From CALANV01 sp036381615 (GTDB lineage: Bacteria > Pseudomonadota > Alphaproteobacteria > CACIAM-22H2): a stretch of DNA of 64,000 nt. Where the stretch lies: assembly GCA_036381615.1 (NCBI GenBank), contig DASVCL010000080.1:1-64000 (forward strand), in the 5' to 3' direction. How positions within the stretch are numbered: the stretch's first letter is position 1; each line of letters opens with the position of its first letter. The position numbers were made by a program, and so were the translations under genes. The notes under the pieces are model-generated. The model was not told where the DNA came from. It made no database searches and was given only the letters and a program-made list of their open reading frames with translations. Below, piece after piece: positions 56,841 through 64,000 of the stretch.

Positions 56841-57614
56841 ATGGTTGACGAGCAAAAGCCGACGCTGACCGAACGGGTCCGCGCGGAGAAGGGCGATCGC
56901 GAGCGCCGTCTTGCGGCGGCGCTCAGGGAAAATCTGCGGCGGCGCAAGCAGCAGGCCCGCCAACGCGCCGAGCGGGCGGAAGCAGCCGATGCCATGCCGA
57001 TGTCCCGGGACGCAAACATCGGCGCCGCGCGCCTGCGGGCGGTTCTCGATTTCTGGTTCCTGTCACCCGGCGATCCGGAATACGGCCGGATGCGCAAGAT
57101 CTGGTTCGCCAAGGATGCCGCCTTCGATGCGGAGATCCGCGCACGGTTCCTGGCGGATCACGAGGCGGCCGCACGAGGCGCCTACGACGCCCATGCCGGC
57201 ACGGCCGACGGCGCGTTGGCACTGGTCATCCTGCTCGACCAGTTTCCGCGCAATCTGTTCCGCGATGATCGACGCGCGTTCGCGACCGATGCCAAGGCCC
57301 GCGAGATCGCGAACATGGCGCTCGCGCGGGCGTTCGACCGGCAGCTTCGTCCGGTCGAGCGCATGTTCCTTTATCTGCCGTTCGAGCACAGCGAAGATCT
57401 CGCCGATCAGGAACGCGCCGTCGCGCTGATGGAGAGCCTGCCGGCGACGCCCGAATTTTCCGAGGCGGTGCGGGCCGAGGTTATCGACTACGCACGCCGG
57501 CATCGCGACATCGTGGCTCGCTTCGGCCGGTTCCCCCACCGCAACGCGGCGCTGGGCCGGACCTCGACGCCCGAGGAGACGGCGTTCCTGGCCCAGCCGG
57601 GATCGCGTTTCTGA
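56841..57614 (+). CDS. DUF924 family protein with an extra basic N-terminal helix
   Basis: 257 residues. The DUF924 domain (about 60-235) is clear from LRAVLDFWFLSPGDPEYGRMRKIWF, LALVILLDQFPRNLFRDDRRAFATDAKA, VERMFLYLPFEHSEDLADQERAVALM and the C-terminal RFGRFPHRNAALGR. The family is helical and uncharacterised. The first 50 residues form a highly charged helix (RRLAAALRENLRRRKQQARQRA) that resembles small stand-alone alphaproteobacterial proteins, so this may be a fusion. An internal ATG at 56994 would give the usual DUF924 length. Confidence 0.82.
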   Translation: MVDEQKPTLTERVRAEKGDRERRLAAALRENLRRRKQQARQRAERAEAADAMPMSRDANIGAARLRAVLDFWFLSPGDPEYGRMRKIWFAKDAAFDAEIRARFLADHEAAARGAYDAHAGTADGALALVILLDQFPRNLFRDDRRAFATDAKAREIANMALARAFDRQLRPVERMFLYLPFEHSEDLADQERAVALMESLPATPEFSEAVRAEVIDYARRHRDIVARFGRFPHRNAALGRTSTPEETAFLAQPGSRF

Positions 57615-57748
57615 CCCACGCGGGCGGCGGTCGGGATTCGGCCGATCCGACCGAATCCGGTCCGGATCGAGATCCCTGCGCTTGTGGCGCGACAGGGGCT
57701 TCGCTACAAGAAGCGCCCGGTTTTCCTCATGCTGCCGGAGTCGCCTTC

Positions 57749-58303
57749 ATGCCGATAATGTCCGACAAGTGGATCCGCAAGATGGCCGTCGAACACGGCA
57801 TGATCGAGCCGTTCGTCGAGAGCCAGCGGCGGGAGGGCGTGATCTCGTACGGGTTGAGTTCCTATGGCTACGACGCCCGCGTGTCGGACGAGTTCAAGAT
57901 CTTCACCAACGTCGACTCGGCGACGGTCGATCCCAAAGCATTCTCGGAAAAGAGCTTCGTCGACCGCAAGGTGCCGGTCTGCATCATCCCGCCCAACAGC
58001 TTCGCGCTCGCGCGCACGGTCGAGTATTTCCGCATTCCGCGCGACGTGCTGGTGATCTGCCTCGGCAAGTCGACCTATGCGCGTTGCGGCATCATCGTCA
58101 ACGTGACGCCGCTGGAGCCGGAGTGGGAGGGGCACGTCACCCTCGAGTTCTCCAACACCACGCCACTGCCCGCGAAGATCTATGCGAACGAGGGCGCGTG
58201 CCAGTTCCTGTTCCTGCGGGGCGAGGATGTCTGCGAGGTCTCGTACAAGGACCGCAACGGCAAGTACCAGGGCCAGCGCGGCGTCACCCTGCCGCGGCTC
58301 TAG
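57749..58303 (+). CDS. dcd: dCTP deaminase
   Basis: 184 residues, close to the 188-193 of known Dcd. Family motifs: SYGLSSYGYDARVSDEFKIF, the LGKSTYARCGIIVNVTPLEPEWEG block with the catalytic Ser/Arg region, and HVTLEFSNTTPLPAKIYANEG with the catalytic Glu. It deaminates dCTP to dUTP to supply dTTP synthesis. A second start is the ATG at 57758. It is separated by 228 bp from murA. Confidence 0.95.
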   Translation: MPIMSDKWIRKMAVEHGMIEPFVESQRREGVISYGLSSYGYDARVSDEFKIFTNVDSATVDPKAFSEKSFVDRKVPVCIIPPNSFALARTVEYFRIPRDVLVICLGKSTYARCGIIVNVTPLEPEWEGHVTLEFSNTTPLPAKIYANEGACQFLFLRGEDVCEVSYKDRNGKYQGQRGVTLPRL

Positions 58304-58531
58304 CTCCCGGGCGGACCGGCCGCCAACGGCCAAGGTCGTTGCCAGCCCGCCGACGTTCGAAACCGATCATACCCGACCGGGCCGCTCGGCCATTTCCGAA
58401 GATTCCCGGGGGCCGACCCTCGTATTCCGGCAAGGGGCGGGCAGGGGCTTGGAATCCCTGGACTCACTCCCCAGTTTCTCAGTATCTGAGCCCCGGCCGG
58501 CCGAATGTAGTCAACGGGTTAGACAAATAGA

Positions 58532-59823
<1,292 letters not shown>

Positions 59824-59827
<4 letters not shown>

Positions 59828-60324
59828 ACCGAGCCCTTCGTCTCCGAACCGAGGACAGCGAAGATCTGAAAATCATCGCCGCCGTCCTGCAGGACGCTCT
59901 GGTCCCGATGAGCGAGATGGAGTTCCTCAATGGCGAGCGCTGCTTCGCAATGATCGCCAACCGCTTCAAATGGGAGAACTGCGAAGAAACCTGGGACTCG
60001 CCCGTAACGGCGGTCACGGACGGCGCGGCTGAGGAGACGGCCGCCGACGTCGCCTTCGAGTGCCAGAGCTACGAGCGCGTGAACTGCGGCGTCCGCTTCA
60101 ACGGCGTCGCGCAGGTCCGCTGCAAGGGCATGGACCGGCGGGATCGCGGTCGCGTCCTCGAACTGCTCACCATCACGGCCGAGCCCGACGCGGTCATCCT
60201 GATGTTCGCGGGCGGTGCGGCCATCCGCCTCGAAGGCCCCTCGATCACCTGCCACATCGAAGATCTGGGCGAGCCCTGGCCGACCCGCTGGCGCCCCCAG
60301 CATCCCGATGCCAATACCGCGTAA
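59824..60324 (+). CDS. DUF2948 family protein
   Basis: 166 residues from the GTG overlapping the murA stop. LRLRTEDSEDLKIIAAVLQDALVPMSEMEFL and RFKWENCEE are the family's N-terminal block. The Trp-rich end reads HIEDLGEPWPTRWRPQHPD. The family is almost confined to Alphaproteobacteria and sits between murA and hisG or hisD there. The function is unknown and no signal peptide is present. Confidence 0.9.
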
Positions 60325-60446
60325 GCCGCTGACGGACCAGCCGAAAAGCCCTATTTCCGTCGTCAGCAGGTTTCGCGTAATCTCGCCCGCAAAGCTCAAC
60401 CCATGCGGCCGGTCCCGACCGGCCTTCCCAGGTACGGATCGGACAT

Positions 60447-61100
60447 ATGCCGGCCAACGAGAAACTCGTATTGGCGCTTCCCAACGGGCGCATCCTGACC
60501 GAAGTCATGCCGCTGTTGCGGCGGGCGGGCATCGAGCCCGAGCCGGAGTTCGACAATCCGGCGACGCGCCAGCTCCGGTTCGCCACCAACCACCCGGAGC
60601 TCGACATCATCCGGACGCGCAGCTTCGACGTCGCGACCTTCGTCGCCTTCGGCGCGGCGCAGCTGGGGGTAGCGGGCAACGACGTGCTGATGGAGTTCGG
60701 CTACAGCGAGCTCTATGCGCCGCTCGACCTCAAGATCGGGAAGTGCCGCGTCGCCGTGGCCGAACCCGTCGACATGGCCGGCCGTGACGACCCGCGAACG
60801 TGGAGCCACGTCCGCGTCGCGACCAAGTATCCCAAGATCACGCGACGCCACTTCGCCGCACGCGGCGTCCAGGCCGAATGCATCAAGCTCAACGGTGCGG
60901 TGGAGCTGGCGCCGGCCCTGGGCCTGTGCCAGCGCATCGTCGACCTGGTGTCGTCCGGCGCGACGCTGAAGGCGAACGGGCTGGTCGAGGTGGAGCACAT
61001 CGCCGATATCACGTCGCGGCTGGTCGTCAACCGTGCCGCGCTGAAGACGCGCTATTCGCAGATCTCGCCCTGGATCGACCGGATCGCCGATGCCGCTTAA
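60447..61100 (+). CDS. hisG: ATP phosphoribosyltransferase, short form
   Basis: 217 residues. The HisG signature is seen in KYPKITRRHFAARGVQAEC, LNGAVELAPALGLCQRIVDLV and the SSGATLKANGLVEVE end. The C-terminal regulatory ACT-like domain of long HisG is missing, so this is the short form, which in other bacteria works with the HisZ subunit. No hisZ is in the window. It catalyses the first step of histidine synthesis and overlaps hisD by 11 bp. Confidence 0.95.
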   Translation: MPANEKLVLALPNGRILTEVMPLLRRAGIEPEPEFDNPATRQLRFATNHPELDIIRTRSFDVATFVAFGAAQLGVAGNDVLMEFGYSELYAPLDLKIGKCRVAVAEPVDMAGRDDPRTWSHVRVATKYPKITRRHFAARGVQAECIKLNGAVELAPALGLCQRIVDLVSSGATLKANGLVEVEHIADITSRLVVNRAALKTRYSQISPWIDRIADAA

Positions 61101-62418
61101 GCTGGATGCAAGGACGCGCGATTTCGACGCGGCGTTCGCGGCACTGCTGGCGGCGAAGCGCGAGGCCGCGGCCGATGTCAGCGCGGTCGTCGCCGCCATC
61201 ATCGAGGACGTGCGGCGCCGGGGCGATGCGGCACTGATCGAATACACCGAGCGGTTCGATCGCGTGCGGCTGCCAGCCGAGGGCTTACGCGTCAGCCATG
61301 CCGAAATCGCCGCCGCCGTGAAAAGCTGCGCGAAGGAAACGATCGCCGCCCTCGAGCTCGCGGCGCGGCGCATCAGGGACTATCACCGCCGGCAACTACC
61401 CAAGGACTTCGCCTATCGCGACCGGGCGGGGCTCACACTGGGCGCACGCTGGACCGCCATCGCGGCGGCGGGCCTTTACGTGCCCGGCGGTACGGCGGCG
61501 TATCCGAGCTCCGTCCTGATGAACGCGGTTCCCGCGAAAGTCGCCGGCGTCGAGCGGCTGGTGATGACGGTGCCGGCCCCCGACGGCAAGCTGAACCCGC
61601 TGGTGCTCGCGGCCGCGCATATCGCGGGCGTCGACGAAATCTATCGCGTCGGCGGGGCGCAGGCCGTCGCGGCGCTCGCCTACGGCACAGCGACGGTCCG
61701 GCCGGTCGACAAGATCACGGGGCCCGGCAACGCCTATGTCGCGGAGGCGAAACGGCAGGTCTTCGGCGTCGTCGGAATCGACATGATCGCCGGACCGTCG
61801 GAGGTCGTCGTCGTCGCCGACCGCGCCAACGATCCGGACTGGATCGCGGCCGACCTGCTGGCCCAGGCCGAGCACGACACGGCGGCGCAATCGATCCTGA
61901 TCACCGATGACGCCGCGTTCGCCGACGACGTGATCGCGGCCGTCGACGCGCGCCTCGCCAGCCTGCCGCGGCGCGACATCGCCGGGGCGAGTTGGGCGAA
62001 GCATGGCGCGGTGATCCTGGTCGCGCGGCTGGCGGACGCGGTGCCGCTGATCGACCGGCTTGCGCCCGAGCATCTGCAGCTCGCGGTCGCAAAGCCGGAG
62101 GCCCTGGCGCGGCGCGTGCGCCACGCGGGCGCGATCTTCATCGGACGATTCGCGCCCGAGGCGCTCGGCGACTATCTGGCCGGTCCGAACCACGTGCTGC
62201 CGACCTCGCGCACGGCGCGGTTCTCGTCGGGGCTCGGCGTGCTCGATTTCATGAAGCGCAGTTCGCTGATCGGATGCGACGCGGCGGGACTTGGCCGGCT
62301 TGGCCCGGCTGCGGTGCGCCTGGCCGAAGCGGAAGGCCTCGATGCCCACGCGCTGTCGATCGCCGTCCGGCTGCGGCAGCGCAAGACGGCGCGATCGGGC
62401 AAGCGGCGAGGGGCATAG
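61090..62418 (+). CDS. hisD: Histidinol dehydrogenase
   Basis: 442 residues. YVPGGTAAYPSSVLMNAVPAKVAGV, VGGAQAVAALAYGT, KITGPGNAYVAEAKRQVFG, the zinc-ligand LLAQAEHDTAAQS and NHVLPTSRTARFSSGLGV are family landmarks. It oxidises histidinol to histidine in two NAD-dependent steps with zinc. It begins inside the end of hisG and is followed two bases later by the UPF0262 gene, indicating one operon. Confidence 0.97.
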   Translation: MPLKLDARTRDFDAAFAALLAAKREAAADVSAVVAAIIEDVRRRGDAALIEYTERFDRVRLPAEGLRVSHAEIAAAVKSCAKETIAALELAARRIRDYHRRQLPKDFAYRDRAGLTLGARWTAIAAAGLYVPGGTAAYPSSVLMNAVPAKVAGVERLVMTVPAPDGKLNPLVLAAAHIAGVDEIYRVGGAQAVAALAYGTATVRPVDKITGPGNAYVAEAKRQVFGVVGIDMIAGPSEVVVVADRANDPDWIAADLLAQAEHDTAAQSILITDDAAFADDVIAAVDARLASLPRRDIAGASWAKHGAVILVARLADAVPLIDRLAPEHLQLAVAKPEALARRVRHAGAIFIGRFAPEALGDYLAGPNHVLPTSRTARFSSGLGVLDFMKRSSLIGCDAAGLGRLGPAAVRLAEAEGLDAHALSIAVRLRQRKTARSGKRRGA

Positions 62419-62420
62419 GG

Positions 62421-62897
62421 GTGGACAAGGCGCGCCAGCGCATCGTCAAGATCGATCTCGACGAGCGCACGGTGGTGCGGCGCAATCCCGACGTCGAGCA
62501 CGAGCGCGCGGTCGCGATCTTCGATCTGCTCGAGGAGAATTATTTCGCGCCGGCCGGCGGCCTGACCGGGCCCTATCACCTGCGACTGTCGATCACCGAG
62601 AACCGACTGGTGTTCGACATCCGCTCCGAACAGGGCGAGCCGCTCTCCAAGATCATGCTCTCGCTGACGCCGTTCCGCACGGTCGTGAAGGATTACTTCA
62701 CGGTGTGCGAGAGCTACTACGCGGCGATCAAGCGGGCGAGCCTGACGCAGATCGAGGCGTTCGACATGGGCCGGCGCACGGTCCACAACGAAGGCTCGGA
62801 GCTGCTGCGCGAACGGTTGGAGGGGAAGGTCGAGCTCGACCAGAACACCGCCCGCCGTCTGTTCACGCTGATCTGCGTGCTCCACATTCGCGGATAG
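62421..62897 (+). CDS. UPF0262 family protein
   Basis: 158 residues starting with GTG two bases after the hisD stop. IVKIDLDERTVVRRNPDVEHERAVAIFDL, DLLEENYF, FRTVVKDYFTVCESYYAAI and EAFDMGRRTVHNEGSELL are the family's blocks. UPF0262 is a conserved alphaproteobacterial family of unknown function linked to hisD. Confidence 0.93.
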   Translation: MDKARQRIVKIDLDERTVVRRNPDVEHERAVAIFDLLEENYFAPAGGLTGPYHLRLSITENRLVFDIRSEQGEPLSKIMLSLTPFRTVVKDYFTVCESYYAAIKRASLTQIEAFDMGRRTVHNEGSELLRERLEGKVELDQNTARRLFTLICVLHIRG

Positions 62898-62906
62898 GGC
62901 CGGCAG

Positions 62907-63350
62907 GTGAGGACCGAGCCGACGAGCGTCCTGTTCGCGTGCACGCTGAACTCCATCCGCTCGCCGATGGCGGAGGCGCTGCTCAAGCATTTCCACGGGC
63001 AGCGGATCTACTGCGATTCGGTCGGTGTGCGGGTGGAGCCGATCGATCCGTTGGCGGTCGAGGTGATGCGCGAGATCGGTCTGGACGTGGCACGCCACCG
63101 ACCCAAGACGTTCGACGACCTGGAAGACACGTCATACGACCTGATCATTACGCTCTCGCCCGAAGCGCAGCACCGCGCCGTCGAGCTGACGCGGACGATG
63201 GCGTGCGAGGTCGAGTACTGGGCCACCTTCGATCCGACGGCGGTCGAGGGCAGCCGCGAGACCCAGCTCGATGCGTATCGGCAGGTGCGCGACGAGCTGA
63301 AGCGGCGGATCCTGAAGCGGTTTCCCCTCGCCGACGCAAAGATGGATTAG
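62907..63350 (+). CDS. Low-molecular-weight phosphotyrosine phosphatase family protein
   Basis: 147 residues from a GTG start. The P-loop CTLNSIR (C-x5-R) stands at about 11-17 in VLFACTLNSIRSPMAEALL. The DPT triad near the C-terminus (EYWATFDPTAVEGS) supplies the general-acid Asp. It may be a phosphatase or an arsenate-reductase-like enzyme. It follows UPF0262 by 9 bp and is normally the last member of this block; infA, which often comes next, is not here. Confidence 0.92.
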   Translation: MRTEPTSVLFACTLNSIRSPMAEALLKHFHGQRIYCDSVGVRVEPIDPLAVEVMREIGLDVARHRPKTFDDLEDTSYDLIITLSPEAQHRAVELTRTMACEVEYWATFDPTAVEGSRETQLDAYRQVRDELKRRILKRFPLADAKMD

Positions 63351-63460
63351 GGCAACCGCCTCGTTTCGCGGCGCGGGGCTCAGGACGCCGCGAACGCCGG
63401 ACAGTACGCGTGCGTTTGAGATGATGAAAAGCCGAATCGCCCGCGCGCGAGATCCGTACA

Positions 63461-64000
63461 ATGACCCAGCTTGGCTTCTCGCTGTTCACCGGCGGACCGG
63501 CCGAAGCCGCGACCGTGGCGGTCGACGGCCGTACCGAGATCGTCCGCGGACCCGGCTTCACGTTCGGCGCCGAGGCGGGCGAGACCCGGACGGTCAGCTT
63601 CACGCAGATCGAGTTTCCGGGCACGACGGTGCGGAGCTTTCCATTCGAGGACCGTGGCGTGGCGACACTTCAGCTCGTGGACCAGCGGCTTGACGACGGT
63701 GCCGGCACCCTGTTCGACCGCGACGGCGACGGCCGCATCGAGAGCGTGACCTTGAGTCAGGAACTGCAGCCGGAGGCAATTCAACGGGTGGACGTGTCCG
63801 TTCTCGACGGCGACCTGCTGACGCTGGCGGACGTTCCGGAGGCCAACATCATGCTCGACGACCGTTCCGCGGCAGGGGCATTCACGATTCTCGGCGCGCG
63901 CGGCGGCAACGTCGCCACAGGCGGCGGCGCCGATGCCGTCACGGTCGCGACCGCCGACGACGGCACGGGTCAATTCACGCTCCAGACCGCCGCCGGCGAC
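63461..64000 (+). CDS. Start of an acidic, possibly secreted or calcium-binding protein (3' partial)
   Basis: 180 residues are visible and the frame is open at the right edge. It starts MTQLGFSLFTGGPAEAATV with no Sec signal peptide, as in proteins exported by type I secretion. The composition is Asp/Gly/Thr-rich. An EF-hand-like loop, DRDGDGRIE, lies near 91-99, and later GARGGNVATGGGADAVTVAT resembles the approach to RTX-type repeats, but no complete nonapeptide repeat is yet visible. The family is not identified. Confidence 0.55.
   Translation, partial: MTQLGFSLFTGGPAEAATVAVDGRTEIVRGPGFTFGAEAGETRTVSFTQIEFPGTTVRSFPFEDRGVATLQLVDQRLDDGAGTLFDRDGDGRIESVTLSQELQPEAIQRVDVSVLDGDLLTLADVPEANIMLDDRSAAGAFTILGARGGNVATGGGADAVTVATADDGTGQFTLQTAAGD

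Overview
The window is high-GC chromosomal DNA from a bacterium, most likely an alphaproteobacterium. The best evidence is the right-hand housekeeping block murA - DUF2948 - hisG (short form) - hisD - UPF0262 - low-molecular-weight phosphatase, a gene order typical of that class. Aap-like amino acid permeases, a PAS_5-type protein and two TRAP systems fit a free-living heterotroph. The genus cannot be named from sequence alone. There is no CRISPR array, rRNA or complete prophage.

Layout, left to right. (1) 1-7.0 kb, signalling: a 5'-truncated hybrid histidine kinase with a tandem array of 92-residue HAMP repeats (fungal Nik1/group III architecture), then a receiver-PAS-kinase-receiver protein, converging on a three-gene operon of a winged-helix protein and two small three-helix membrane proteins. 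(2) 7.2-14.7 kb: an EamA exporter, glucokinase, and an iron-uptake block (PepSY membrane protein, PiuC-like dioxygenase, TonB-dependent siderophore receptor, an unknown gene) with three Fur-box-like palindromes. (3) 14.7-27 kb, a catabolic and transport island: two IclR regulators, a flavin monooxygenase, a TAXI-type TRAP transporter, an ACMSD-like amidohydrolase, Aap-like ABC components without their ATPase, and a HisC-like aminotransferase. (4) 27.3-31.4 kb, envelope genes: LpoB-like, TPR and YcfL-like lipoproteins, a secreted protein, and two small opposite-strand genes. (5) 31.5-38.2 kb, mixed: a decayed SDR, a VOC protein, a DHA2 exporter, DUF5996, a periplasmic binding protein and a chemoreceptor.

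(6) 38.3-44.4 kb, a second catabolic operon: a GntR-type regulator with two winged helices, an SDR, an LDH2-type dehydrogenase and a DctPQM TRAP transporter, with a GntR-like operator over the promoter. (7) 44.8-47.8 kb: tRNA-Thr(GGT), small orphan genes, an intact IS5-family element inserted exactly at a stop codon, and a phage Rz/Rz1 lysis relic. (8) 47.8-56.6 kb: a SoeABC-like sulfite dehydrogenase, AlkA-type glycosylase, an 8-bp satellite, a PuuB-like oxidase and a persulfide dioxygenase-like protein. The last of these and SoeABC could act in sequence (persulfide to sulfite to sulfate). (9) 56.8-64 kb: DUF924, dcd, the murA-his block, and the start of a gene with an EF-hand-like loop that runs off the end.

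I found no convincing wholly new system. The best leads are the winged-helix/small-membrane-protein operon beside the two hybrid kinases, the duplicated perfect palindromes upstream of the second IclR gene, the Fur-box-preceded unknown gene, the envelope lipoprotein operon and the double-winged-helix GntR regulator.
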